The notes under the pieces are model-generated. The model worked only from the letters and a program-made list of their open reading frames with translations, searched no databases and was not told where the DNA came from. This document shows, piece after piece, positions 43,474 through 51,665 of a DNA stretch of 64,000 nucleotides (the first letter of the stretch is position 1; each line of letters begins with the position of its first letter). This DNA comes from a bacterium BMS3Abin14 (lineage in GTDB: Bacteria > BMS3Abin14). Both the position numbers and the translations under genes were made by a program. The stretch lies in the NCBI GenBank assembly GCA_002897695.1, contig BDTG01000010.1, forward strand, positions 1-64,000. Direction: 5' to 3'.

Positions 43474-44202
43474 TCAATCCGGCTTTTCCCCGACATGAAG
43501 GAAGGCGATGCCGAGGGTGAGGGAGCGGAACCGCACCTGCCCGAAACCGGCTCCGGACATCTCTTCGCCCAAGGCTTTTGGGCTTGGAAAGGAGTCCACC
43601 GAGTTTGGAAGATAGCGGTATGCCCTTGCCCGGCCGGAAATGACGCCTCCGAGAACGGGGAGTATGTGGTGGAAGTAGAAATGAAAGAGTGGGCCCAAGA
43701 GCCCATGGTCTATTGGGGATAATTCCAGGACGATGACGCGGCCACCCGGCCTGAGAACCCGGAACATTTCATCGAGCCCACCCAGCCGGTCGGGCAGGTT
43801 GCGCAGGCCGAAGGCGATGGTGACAGCGCCGAAGGTGTCGTCCGGAAACGGCAGGGCCATGGCATCGCCCGCAGTGAGGGCGATCCTCCCTTTGCCCCTC
43901 GCCCCCACCTTTACCGAAGCCTGATCGAGCATGGGAACAGTGAAATCAGCCCCCACGACTTTCACCTCCTCCGTTAGTTCCTGGACCAGGGTCAAAGCCA
44001 CGTCGCCGGTCCCGGTCGCGAGGTCCAGGATGGGGGACCTCGCTGGCCCGGGCACCTCTTTGGCCAGCTCCTTTCGCCAGCGGATATCTACCCCCAGGCT
44101 CAGGATGTGGTTAAGCAGATCATAACGTCCGGCTATGGACGAGAACATCCTTCTAATGGATTGGGAACCCTGTTTGTGTTCCTTGGTCACGTTCGCCTCC
44201 AT
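43474..44202 (-). CDS. ubiE: Demethylmenaquinone methyltransferase (UbiE/MenG)
   Basis: 242 residues. SAM-dependent methyltransferase with the UbiE signatures RRMFSSIAGRYDLLNHILSLGVDIRWRK at the N-terminus, LDLATGTGDVAL (motif I), GDAMALPFPDDTFGAVTIAFGLRNLPD, MFRVLRPGGRVIVLELS and the YRYLPNSVDSFPSP tail. It methylates demethylmenaquinone to menaquinone (or the ubiquinone precursor). No ubiquinone gene is nearby and the anaerobic context favours menaquinone. Only 12 bases separate it from the convergent small-protein gene. Confidence 0.93.
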   Translation of the reverse strand: MEANVTKEHKQGSQSIRRMFSSIAGRYDLLNHILSLGVDIRWRKELAKEVPGPARSPILDLATGTGDVALTLVQELTEEVKVVGADFTVPMLDQASVKVGARGKGRIALTAGDAMALPFPDDTFGAVTIAFGLRNLPDRLGGLDEMFRVLRPGGRVIVLELSPIDHGLLGPLFHFYFHHILPVLGGVISGRARAYRYLPNSVDSFPSPKALGEEMSGAGFGQVRFRSLTLGIAFLHVGEKPD

Positions 44203-44475
44203 GTTCGGATAATTTTATTGTGGCCCGGGTGGTGCCGGATCGGGTAAAAAGAAAATCTAACACAGAGTACTCTGGGTTTCACTAGTCTTCTCCATCCGCC
44301 TTCGCCGCTCTCCTGCCTGCCCTGAGCCTGTAGCCTGGTTGTTTCTTACCCCGTGTCTTTCCCTATTGCCTATTGCCTGTTCCGGGCAAGCCGGTACTTC
44401 TATTAGTGAAAGTTATCTTTTGTCATGTGTTATTCCCCCGCAACAAAGGATTGTGTAAATAATCACAAAAAAAGC
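44203..44475. other. Intergenic region upstream of the small-protein operon
   Basis: Non-coding. Contains a CTGCCTGCCCTGAG segment also seen at about 26567. No gene is supported before the promoter at 44476. Confidence 0.5.
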
Positions 44476-44504
44476 TTGACATGGCAGGGTCCGCTTGTTA
44501 AATT
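44476..44504 (+). promoter_or_regulatory. Strong sigma-70-type promoter of the tandem small-protein operon
   Basis: TTGACA (44476-44481), 17-base spacer, TAAATT (44499-44504) followed by ATACAC. A perfect -35 box; the transcript would start about 40 bases before the first ribosome site. Confidence 0.75.
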
Positions 44505-44549
44505 ATACACAAGATCAAACGTAGTCTTAACCCAGAGGAGGTGTTTGAA

Positions 44550-44687
44550 ATGTTGGAGTTCCTGATGATGCTGGTAATGATGACCCTGGTTTTTGGCGCC
44601 GTTTCCGTCCTGGTGGCCCTCGTGATAGGCGGAATTTTCAAACTTGGCCGTTCCATGTCCAAAAAAGCCGCCTCTGAGGCCCTTTAG
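44550..44687 (+). CDS. Tiny single-helix membrane protein, tandem copy 1
   Basis: 45 residues behind a near-perfect AGAGGAGGTG ribosome site. MLEFLMMLVMMTLVFGAVSVLVALVIGGIFKLG is one hydrophobic helix with a basic C-terminus (RSMSKKA). It is clearly paralogous to the next gene: both begin MLEF and keep LVF-A-V-ALI spacing. No family known. The strong promoter, two strong ribosome sites and a terminator argue that it is expressed. Confidence 0.72.
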   Translation: MLEFLMMLVMMTLVFGAVSVLVALVIGGIFKLGRSMSKKAASEAL

Positions 44688-44722
44688 GACCCTGTTGATT
44701 TAAAAAAAAGGAGGGATTTGAA

Positions 44723-44866
44723 ATGTTGGAATTTATCACTACAATGGCAGTAATCGCCTTGGTATTTTGTGCTGCCACCGTTTTTATCGCCCTGATAGCC
44801 AGCAGTTTGCTGAAAATCAGGAATCATTTTATCAAGAGGGTTCCGGCTGAATCCAAAGGAGAGTAA
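44723..44866 (+). CDS. Tiny single-helix membrane protein, tandem copy 2
   Basis: 47 residues, ribosome site AAGGAGGGA. MLEFITTMAVIALVFCAATVFIALIASSLLK forms one helix, then a basic tail (KIRNHFIKRVPAESKGE). Duplicate of the preceding gene, 35 bases apart. Candidates for role include small accessory subunits of a membrane complex or regulatory membrane peptides; the sequence does not decide. Confidence 0.72.
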   Translation: MLEFITTMAVIALVFCAATVFIALIASSLLKIRNHFIKRVPAESKGE

Positions 44867-44894
44867 CATGGGAATGAAAGGCCCGGCTGGGACA

Positions 44895-44922
44895 GGGGGG
44901 AGCATCTGCTCCTCCCTTTTTT
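44895..44922 (+). terminator. Rho-independent terminator after the small-protein operon
   Basis: GGGGGGAGC (44895-44903), ATCT loop, GCTCCTCCC (44908-44916), then TTTTTT. Confidence 0.85.
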
Positions 44923-46033
44923 AATGGGAAAGCAAGGGGGCCAGGGGGATTAGGGTCCTGTAATCTGCCGGAGTGAGGGTCGTCTGCCAATGCCCCGTCG
45001 CCATCCCCCATCCTACCCCCAGGGCGAAAAGGAACAGGACAAAGGAGGGGAAGGCCCAGGCCGGCAGGGGGTTTTCCCAGAACGGCAGGGACATGGCCAG
45101 TGCTTCATCCCCGGGACAATTGCTGACACAGGTGAGGCACCCGGTGCATTCAACCGAGCGGATCACTTTTTTCCGGTTAACGGGGAGGTGGGACGGGCAC
45201 GCCCGGGCGCATGACCCGCATTCGGTGCAGTTTTCATGGTTTCGGCGTATTTTCCACGGGCTTGCCAGAGAAAGCAGCCCTACAAGGGCGCCGTAGGGGC
45301 ACAGATACCGGCACCAGAAATTCTTCATGGGGAGGGACAGGGCAGCGAGGATCAGAATAACTCCGGCAGCAAGCGAAGATATGTGTACGAAAAAATCGAG
45401 CATCTTGACGTCGGCCACCGCCCAATACGGGCCGTTTAGAAATGGAAGGATACCGGCAACGGGCATTTTGAAAAGAATGATAATAAAAAAATAAAGAAGA
45501 AGGTATTTTGCTGATCTCAGGGGGATGTCGACCCAAGCCGGAAGATGCCAGGTGCGGCCGAACAGTTTTTCTCCCCCCTTCCAGAGCTGCTCGGACAAGG
45601 TGCCCACAGGGCAGATGAAGGAACAGAAGGATTTCTTTGCGGCAAGGCTCATCCCGAAAAAGGTCACGAGAAGGACAACACCTGCGGGATGAACGGGGTG
45701 GATAACTCCGGTTATAAAAAGATTCTTGAGGCCGACAAGTGACCCGATGGGGAGAAAAGCTTCCACCGATGGAGGTCTGGAGAAGCCAGGGGTGCTTCCA
45801 ATGCGGTACAGGTGGACGAAAATTCCGAAGCGAATCCCGATGTAAACACACCAGAAAAGAAAGCCCCACTGGCTTACCTTCCTGTAAAAATTCCCCCTGG
45901 AGGCTGAAGTTTTGAGATGTTGAAACTTGGGCACCGGGCCGATTGTTACACCCCTTTCCATCAGCGGCAATGAGCCACAAAAGAGGGTCGCCGTGTTGTT
46001 CCCCTCTTTTTGGAACCGGAAGATATTTCTCAT
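44921..46033 (-). CDS. NapH/CcoG-like membrane protein with two 4Fe-4S clusters
   Basis: 370 residues from ATG 46033 (46105 is another in-frame ATG). Several helices hold two CxxxCP motifs in the loops, SFICPVGTLSEQLW and RYLCPYGALVGLL, as in NapH/NosR/CcoG proteins. The C-terminal domain has ferredoxin motifs ENCTECGSCARACP and VECTGCLTCVSNCPG. Such proteins pass electrons from quinol across the membrane to periplasmic reductases or reduce metals. No partner reductase gene is adjacent, so its electron acceptor is unknown. Length fits the family. Confidence 0.83.
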   Translation of the reverse strand: MRNIFRFQKEGNNTATLFCGSLPLMERGVTIGPVPKFQHLKTSASRGNFYRKVSQWGFLFWCVYIGIRFGIFVHLYRIGSTPGFSRPPSVEAFLPIGSLVGLKNLFITGVIHPVHPAGVVLLVTFFGMSLAAKKSFCSFICPVGTLSEQLWKGGEKLFGRTWHLPAWVDIPLRSAKYLLLYFFIIILFKMPVAGILPFLNGPYWAVADVKMLDFFVHISSLAAGVILILAALSLPMKNFWCRYLCPYGALVGLLSLASPWKIRRNHENCTECGSCARACPSHLPVNRKKVIRSVECTGCLTCVSNCPGDEALAMSLPFWENPLPAWAFPSFVLFLFALGVGWGMATGHWQTTLTPADYRTLIPLAPLLSH

Positions 46034-46348
46034 ATTATTGCCTTTGAGGGAAGCGATAAAACAGGTCTGACATATCCGTGAGAGGCGCAAATCGTCCAGA
46101 AACAATCATGTAATGGAAAGAGTCCAGAGATCGATTCTCCACATAATTTTCAAACTCATCCTTTAATATTCGTTACAACTGTGTTACCTTCCCGACTTTC
46201 TGATAAACTGGTAAGCACAGATAGGGGCTGTGTTTTGAGGAAGACGTGGTCAGATTATACGCTAAGTATTTGAAATTACATTAAAAAACAGCCCTTATTG
46301 CAAATCCTTGCGATTTGGCTGCGTCTCCCGGGAATTGGAGAGTAATCG
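46034..46348. other. Intergenic region upstream of thiC; hairpin but no THI box
   Basis: No gene. A nested hairpin lies at 46289-46321 (CAGCC...GGCTG outside, AAATC-cttgc-GATTT inside), just before the thiC ribosome site. The CTGAGA and CUGG/AUGCC-like blocks of a TPP riboswitch are not present. Confidence 0.5.
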
Positions 46349-47617
46349 ATGAGCACCCAGAGAATTGCCGCCCTTGAAGGGCGCACCACGGAAGTAATGA
46401 GACAGGTTGCCAAGGACGAGGGAGTCTCCACGGGCCTGGTGATCGAGGCCCTTGCCGCCGGGACGGCCGCCATCCCGGCCAACCCTGCCCATACCTCCCT
46501 GAAGCCGAAAGGGGTTGGGGGACCGTTTACCGTCAAGGTGAATGCCAACTTCGGAACCAGCCTGGCATGCAACGACCCGGATCAGGAACTCCTTAAGCTG
46601 GAAGCGGCTATCGATGCCGGCGCCGACGCAATCATGGATCTTTCCACGGGCGGTGACATGGAGGGATTGCGGAAGGAGATCATCAGGCGTTCCACCGTTC
46701 CGGTTGGGACCGTTCCAATCTATGACGCGGCAGTGCGCGCCTACGAGAGGGATGGGGACCCGTCCTTTATAACTCCAGACGATGTGTTCGACGCTGTAAG
46801 GAGACACGCGGAAGCCGGGGTTGATTTCGTGACCCTGCACTGCGGCGTCACCAGGTCTGCGGTGGCGAAGGTTCGCAGTTCAGACCGGGTGACCCGCATA
46901 GTCAGCCGTGGTGGATCGCTTCTCGCCGCGTGGATGGAGAGGGAAGAGAAGGAGAATCCGCTATACACTCATTACGACGACCTGCTGGCGATCCTGCGGG
47001 AACACGACGTAACGATCAGCCTCGGTGACGGGCTTCGCCCCGGAAGCCTTTCCGACGCCACCGATCCGGCCCAGATAGAGGAACTCGTCACCCTGGGGGA
47101 ACTGACCACCAGGGCCTGGGATGCCGGTGTCCAGGTGATGGTTGAGGGGCCCGGTCACATCCCCCTGCACCAGATTGAGGCAAACGTCGTGCTCCAGAAG
47201 GCGTTGTGCCATGGGGCCCCCTTCTACGTCCTCGGACCGCTGGTGACCGACATTGGAGCCGGGTACGATCATATTACCGGGGCCATCGGCGGCGCCATAG
47301 CAGGTATGGCCGGGGCCGACTTTCTCTGCTACGTAACTCCCGCCGAGCACATCGGCCTGCCCAATCTGGACGACGTACGGCGCGGGGTCGTGGCCACGCG
47401 TATAGCCGCCCATGCCGTGGACATTGCCAGGGGCAACCAACGAGCCATTGACCGGGACGCTGCCATGTCGCGATGCCGGGTAACGCTTGATTGGCAGGGA
47501 CAGATGGACCAGGCGCTTGATCCGGTGGAGTTCAAACGGAGGTTCGCCGATCACCCGGATATGGAGGACGTCTGTTCCATGTGCGGGAAGCTCTGCGCCA
47601 TGAAAGTTTTCAGCTGA
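46349..47617 (+). CDS. thiC: Phosphomethylpyrimidine synthase (ThiC family)
   Basis: 422 residues, radical SAM-like non-canonical CX2CX4C at the C-terminus (CSMCGKLC near 411-418). Core motifs: VKVNANFGTS, DAIMDLSTGGDMEGLRKEII, VPVGTVPIYDA, VTLHCGVTRSAV, SLGDGLRPGS, QVMVEGPGHIP and YVTPAEHIGLP. ThiC converts aminoimidazole ribotide to HMP-phosphate for thiamine. The paralogue BzaF makes 5-hydroxybenzimidazole and cannot be excluded by eye, especially since no TPP riboswitch precedes this gene. ThiC is the default call. Confidence 0.87.
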   Translation: MSTQRIAALEGRTTEVMRQVAKDEGVSTGLVIEALAAGTAAIPANPAHTSLKPKGVGGPFTVKVNANFGTSLACNDPDQELLKLEAAIDAGADAIMDLSTGGDMEGLRKEIIRRSTVPVGTVPIYDAAVRAYERDGDPSFITPDDVFDAVRRHAEAGVDFVTLHCGVTRSAVAKVRSSDRVTRIVSRGGSLLAAWMEREEKENPLYTHYDDLLAILREHDVTISLGDGLRPGSLSDATDPAQIEELVTLGELTTRAWDAGVQVMVEGPGHIPLHQIEANVVLQKALCHGAPFYVLGPLVTDIGAGYDHITGAIGGAIAGMAGADFLCYVTPAEHIGLPNLDDVRRGVVATRIAAHAVDIARGNQRAIDRDAAMSRCRVTLDWQGQMDQALDPVEFKRRFADHPDMEDVCSMCGKLCAMKVFS

Positions 47618-47689
47618 TGGTTTTATTGGGTGAGCGCCAATAGCCGAGAGTCTTTTTGAGGATGTAAAACCACTGGAAAAGGAGGTCGC

Positions 47690-48175
47690 ATGTACAAGAA
47701 TATCCTGATACCGACGGATGGATCCGAGTTTTGTGGCGTGGCGGCAGCGGAGGGTATACAGCTTGCCAAAACCCTTGGCGCCACAGTCACGGCGGTTCAC
47801 GTTACCCTGAAACTTTCCGTCTTTGAAATCCTCGACGTATACAAACCGGAAATCCTGTGGAGCTCCCATGATGCCGAAAAGACCCAGAACGCCATGGCTC
47901 ACGTCGAGGAAGGGACCAAGGTTCTGGCTGATAAGTTCCTGTCCCAGGTCGAAAAGATGGCCAACGCCGCCGGCGTCCCCTGTGAGAAGGTTTATATGCC
48001 CAGGGAATCGCCCGCTGAGGGGATCATCAAGGTGGCGGACCGTCATGGCTGTGACCTCATTTTTATGGCATCACACGGCAGGACGGGCCTTGCAGGTGAG
48101 CTTCTGGGGTCCGTAACGAAAAAGGTCCTCGCTTATTCCAAAATCCCTGTCCTGGTTCGAACCAGCCGAAAGTAA
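47690..48175 (+). CDS. Universal stress protein
   Basis: 161 residues, single UspA domain. MYKNILIPTDGSEFCGVAA at the start, and the ATP-binding pattern GxxGxxxxxxxxxGSVxxxV in ASHGRTGLAGELLGSVTKKVLAYSKIPVLV. The ATP-binding type. Strong ribosome site AAAGGAGG. Monocistronic, closed by a clear terminator. Role in stress response, details unknown. Confidence 0.9.
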   Translation: MYKNILIPTDGSEFCGVAAAEGIQLAKTLGATVTAVHVTLKLSVFEILDVYKPEILWSSHDAEKTQNAMAHVEEGTKVLADKFLSQVEKMANAAGVPCEKVYMPRESPAEGIIKVADRHGCDLIFMASHGRTGLAGELLGSVTKKVLAYSKIPVLVRTSRK

Positions 48176-48212
48176 CCGCATAGATTACGTTTCGTCCAAC
48201 CAGAAATTTTCC

Positions 48213-48236
48213 AAGCCCCCCACCGGGGGCTTTTTT
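48213..48236 (+). terminator. Rho-independent terminator of the universal stress gene
   Basis: AAGCCCCC (48213-48220), CACC loop, GGGGGCTT (48225-48232), continuing TTTTTT. Confidence 0.9.
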
Positions 48237-48380
48237 CGTGGTGCGCCCGGCAGGGTGAGGAATGATCCCCTGTGGGAAAAAATTACAGATTGTTGCGAAG
48301 CCAACCCGAGAGAGGTACAATTTTGCTGTACGCAAAACTATAGATAAATTTACGATAAGGAGGGCGGTTTGTTTTTTTGT

Positions 48381-48409
48381 TTGACAAATAGAGCGCCTTA
48401 CTTTAAGTA
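48381..48409 (+). promoter_or_regulatory. Probable promoter of the CDC48-like gene
   Basis: TTGACA (48381-48386), 17-base spacer, TAAGTA (48404-48409). The -10 box is weak. Leader of about 120 bases includes three tandem TACCACCG units (48431-48454). Confidence 0.45.
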
Positions 48410-48430
48410 TTAGCTTGGCAGCATTGGTCA

Positions 48431-48454
48431 TACCACCGTACCACCGTACCACCG
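48431..48454. repeat. Three tandem TACCACCG octamers
   Basis: Direct octamer repeats in the leader of the CDC48-like gene. A GGTGTGGTAG sequence about 20 bases downstream (48471-48480) could pair with a unit. Not a CRISPR. Confidence 0.6.
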
Positions 48455-48535
48455 TACTGCAATGGCGGCATGGTGTGGTAGTCGCCCAAGGGGGGGTAAT
48501 AGCGGAAATTGAAAGCTGAAGCCAGAACCAGACCC

Positions 48536-50695
48536 ATGCCGAAAAAAGAACTCTCTCTTCGGGTAGCCGAGGCGTTCGTTGAGGATGTGGGCAAGGGATT
48601 TGCCCGTGTGGATACCGAGGAACTGAAGAGTATAAGGGCTGTGCCCGGCGATCTTCTCATGATTACCGGCCGTGGATCTACAGTGGCCCGAACAGCCCAG
48701 GCCACTGCTGAGTATTCCGGGCAAAGCCTGATTCAGATGGACGGCGTTACGAGGGAAAATGCCGACGTTTCTGTCGACGAATGGTGTACTGTTCGGAAGG
48801 CCTCCTTCAAACCTGCTGAGAGCATCCTGCTCTCACCCATGGCAACCGCAAGCATCATCCCGAAAAGTTCCGAGATACCCCACATACTTCAGATGCTTTC
48901 GGGAAGGTACATTGTGCCTGGCGATAAGATCCAGATCGCCCTGTTCGGTACGCGGCCGCAATTCTTTATTGTCGATGGCGCCAGCCCGCGAGGGGCTCTC
49001 CTGATAACCCCCGGCACCTCCATCTCCTTTAAAACCCCGGATTTCCTGCACGAAAAGGCCGCCAGAATCTCCTACGAGGACATTGGAGGGCTGGAAAAGG
49101 AATTAAGCAGTGTCAAGGAGATGATAGAACTTCCCCTTAAATTTCCGGAACTTTTCAGTGAGCTTGGTATTGATCCCCCCAAGGGTGTTCTTCTCTCAGG
49201 GCCTCCGGGGACTGGAAAAACCCTTGTCGCCCGCACCATCTCCAATGAGGTCAGAGCCCACTTTATCCACGTAAATGGTCCTGAGATCATTCATAAGTAC
49301 TACGGAGAAAGTGAGGCCAAGCTGAGGGAGGTTTTTGAGGAGGCGCGAAGGAACGCTCCAAGTATTATTTTCCTCGACGAGATCGACGCTCTTGCCCCAA
49401 GGAGGGCCAAGGTTATCGGGGACGTGGAAAAACGTGTGGTTGCTCAACTTCTTGCCCTGATGGACGGACTGGTGTCCAGAGGGGACGTGGTGATTATCGG
49501 CGCCACCAACCTTCCTGAGCTGGTCGATCCGGCCCTACGGCGCCCTGGACGTTTCGATCGTGAGATCACCATCGGTGTTCCCAATCGATCGGGCCGGCTC
49601 CAGATTCTGAAGATCCATTCCCGGAAGATGCCGCTTGCCGCCGATGTGAATCTGGACCGTCTTGCAGAAATTACCCATGGATACGTGGGGGCTGATATTG
49701 CAGCTCTCTGCAAGGAGGCAGGCATGGCGACCCTGCGTCGGATCATGCCGGAGATCAAATTCGATGTAGGTAAAAGGCCTGTAATGAAAAAGGGGACGAC
49801 CCTCGAGGTCACAGCGGAGGATTTCCTGACGGCCTTCAAGGGAGTCGAACCGACCTCCACCAGGGAGTTCATGGTCGAGCGGCCGCGTCTTTCCTTTTCC
49901 GACATCGGGGGGTTGAAGGAGATCAAGCGGGAGCTTCGCTCGATCGTAGAGCTCCCCCTTCAGGGATTGTCCCTTTTTGCCGATTCCCGCCTGGGTCCGC
50001 CCAAGGGGGTTCTCTTCTCCGGCCCGTCCGGGACAGGAAAGACACTGATGGCCAGATCCCTTGCGGGCGAGATGGGCATGACACTGATTGTCGTTGATCC
50101 TCCAACTCTTTTGTCAAAGTGGGTTGGAGAGTCGGAAAAAGGGCTACGGGAGGTCTTCAAGCGGGCAAAACAGGCGTCGCCCTGCATCCTGTTTTTTGAC
50201 GAGATCGAAACTATCGCCTCCGCGCGATCCGCTGATGACGCGGGAAATGTCTCCCAGAGGATGGTGAGTCAGCTTTTCAGGGAACTGGATGGGCTTCACG
50301 GTTCTCTCGGAGTTGTCGTCATCGGCGCTACGAATCGGATAGATCTGATGGAACCGGCCCTTCTCAGGGCCGGACGTTTCGATTATTTGATCGAATTTCC
50401 TCTCCCGGATCGTGAGGAAAGGCAGGAGATTCTGGAGACCTATTTGCAGTCCCTGCCGTTGGATGCCGATGTCGATGTGGACCTCCTTGCGGATGTGAGT
50501 GAAGGATGGACCGGAGCCGACATAGAGGCCTCATGTAAGAGGGCCATCATGCTTGGGCTGGAAGATTGTTCGAAAAGCGATGGAGTATCGGATTTTTCGC
50601 GGTGCGTCTTGACATCCGATCATTTCACCGAGGCGGCCCGGCAGCATGCCGTTTTGTCGAGTATATCGGCCTCAGTCTTCAAGCGGAAGGCCTGA
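48536..50695 (+). CDS. CDC48/VCP-type double AAA+ ATPase
   Basis: 719 residues from ATG 48536 (TTG 48509 also in frame). N-terminal CDC48 N-domain (about 5-185: LRVAEAFVEDVGKGFARVD). D1 ring at about 190-425: Walker A GPPGTGKT, Walker B IIFLDEID, sensor IGATNLPELVDPALRRPGRFD. D2 at about 460-700: GPSGTGKT, ILFFDEIE, IGATNRIDLMEPALLRAGRFD. These proteins unfold or extract substrates from complexes and membranes in archaea and eukaryotes; bacterial versions such as this are sporadic. In D2 Walker B ends DEIE rather than DEID. Its 3' end is only 17 bases before regulator copy 3, and the last seven codons have a fossil match before copy 2. Confidence 0.87.
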   Translation: MPKKELSLRVAEAFVEDVGKGFARVDTEELKSIRAVPGDLLMITGRGSTVARTAQATAEYSGQSLIQMDGVTRENADVSVDEWCTVRKASFKPAESILLSPMATASIIPKSSEIPHILQMLSGRYIVPGDKIQIALFGTRPQFFIVDGASPRGALLITPGTSISFKTPDFLHEKAARISYEDIGGLEKELSSVKEMIELPLKFPELFSELGIDPPKGVLLSGPPGTGKTLVARTISNEVRAHFIHVNGPEIIHKYYGESEAKLREVFEEARRNAPSIIFLDEIDALAPRRAKVIGDVEKRVVAQLLALMDGLVSRGDVVIIGATNLPELVDPALRRPGRFDREITIGVPNRSGRLQILKIHSRKMPLAADVNLDRLAEITHGYVGADIAALCKEAGMATLRRIMPEIKFDVGKRPVMKKGTTLEVTAEDFLTAFKGVEPTSTREFMVERPRLSFSDIGGLKEIKRELRSIVELPLQGLSLFADSRLGPPKGVLFSGPSGTGKTLMARSLAGEMGMTLIVVDPPTLLSKWVGESEKGLREVFKRAKQASPCILFFDEIETIASARSADDAGNVSQRMVSQLFRELDGLHGSLGVVVIGATNRIDLMEPALLRAGRFDYLIEFPLPDREERQEILETYLQSLPLDADVDVDLLADVSEGWTGADIEASCKRAIMLGLEDCSKSDGVSDFSRCVLTSDHFTEAARQHAVLSSISASVFKRKA

Positions 50696-50712
50696 AGGGG
50701 AATATCTCTAAA

Positions 50713-51489
50713 ATGTTCAAGCCGATCAAGAAGACGAAAGTTTATGAAGAGATTGTCGCCAAGATGACCGAGATGATCGGCAGCGGAGTTCTCAAGGAGG
50801 GCGATCAGCTTCCGGGGGAGCGGGAGTTGGCGGAGACGTTCAGCGTAAGCAGGTCCTCTCTCCGGGAGGCTCTTAGAACACTCGAGAGCCAGGGTTTTCT
50901 GGAAAGCAGGCGGGGAAACGGGACATACGTGGCCAGTCAGCCGGTGGAGCTGCTGGTGAAGCCCTTTGCTGCTTTTATCCTATCTGAAAAGCATGCGCAG
51001 CGTGAACTGTTCGAGGTGCGCCGGTTGATAGAGCCTCAGGTCGCCTATCTGGCTGCGGAACGGGCCACGCCTGAGGAGATTGAGCAGATGGAAAAGATCC
51101 TCGGCGATCAGGAAACACAGGTCGCAGAGGGCGGGACGGGCACGGAAGTCGACAAGGCATTTCATAAGGCGCTGGCGGAGGCGGCAAAAAACCGGATTCT
51201 TCTTCGAATGATGGACGCAGCCATGGAGTTTTTCAGCGAGAGTCGTGATAACTACCTGCAGATCAAGGGTAGGCCGAAACAATCCCTTATTCGTCACAAA
51301 GAGATGGTCAGTGCTATTAAAGCGGGCAATAAGAAGCTCACGGCCGGCATAATGCGTGAGCACCTGGAAGATATTGAAAACAGCCTGTTCTCGGTCAACA
51401 GAAAGGAGGAACTGAAAAAAACCGCACAGAAAGGGGGGGATATAGTGAAACCACCCTGTTTAGGGTCCCCAAAGCGGATGGACTTGTAA
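50713..51489 (+). CDS. FadR/GntR-family transcriptional regulator, paralogue 3 of 3
   Basis: 258 residues. Nearly identical to copy 1 through residue about 225, with I/V, Q/R and K/E exchanges; the HTH region SVSRSSLREALRTLESQGFLES is unchanged. The C-terminal tail (KEELKKTAQKGGDIVKPPCLG) is its own. No separate promoter was seen; it follows the CDC48-type gene by 17 bases and may use that transcript. It sits directly upstream of the 2-oxoacid:ferredoxin oxidoreductase and tricarboxylate transporter genes, the classical place for a FadR-like repressor of organic-acid use. The ligand is probably the transported acid or its oxo derivative; this is inferred. Confidence 0.9.
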   Translation: MFKPIKKTKVYEEIVAKMTEMIGSGVLKEGDQLPGERELAETFSVSRSSLREALRTLESQGFLESRRGNGTYVASQPVELLVKPFAAFILSEKHAQRELFEVRRLIEPQVAYLAAERATPEEIEQMEKILGDQETQVAEGGTGTEVDKAFHKALAEAAKNRILLRMMDAAMEFFSESRDNYLQIKGRPKQSLIRHKEMVSAIKAGNKKLTAGIMREHLEDIENSLFSVNRKEELKKTAQKGGDIVKPPCLGSPKRMDL

Positions 51490-51502
51490 GAAGTCCGTCA
51501 AC

Positions 51503-51587
51503 GCACCCCGAGTGGGGTGCCCAAATCAATGGCTCGCAATGTAAGTCATTGATTTGTGAGGAAAGCGAAAACGATGCTTTTCGCTTT
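51503..51587 (+). other. Three consecutive hairpins in the leader of the oxoacid oxidoreductase operon
   Basis: Hairpin 1: GCACCCC / GGGGTGC (51503-51520). Hairpin 2: CAAATCAATG / CATTGATTTG (51522-51556), 15-base loop. Hairpin 3: AAAGCGAAAA / TTTTCGCTTT (51562-51587). They lie between the regulator stop and the first operon gene, whose ribosome site is AGGAGGTAA at about 51650. They could be a structured leader, transcription pause or repeat unit. Confidence 0.6.
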
Positions 51588-51665
51588 TCGTGGAGCAAAA
51601 AGTCCCGGAGTGGGTTTTTTGCGGCCATGTTAAGGTTTTTCACTGATTATAGGAGGTAATACATT

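Noticed and set aside
46107-46348. TPP or cobalamin riboswitch before thiC
   Set aside because: The conserved sequence blocks of either class are not visible; only a simple hairpin is present.
46961-48046. 361-codon minus-strand frame opposite thiC and the universal stress gene
   Set aside because: Spans two well-supported plus-strand genes and their gap; codon composition and content show no family.
48431-48454. Possible CRISPR-like array
   Set aside because: Only three contiguous octamers without spacers; not a CRISPR. No array was seen anywhere in the window.
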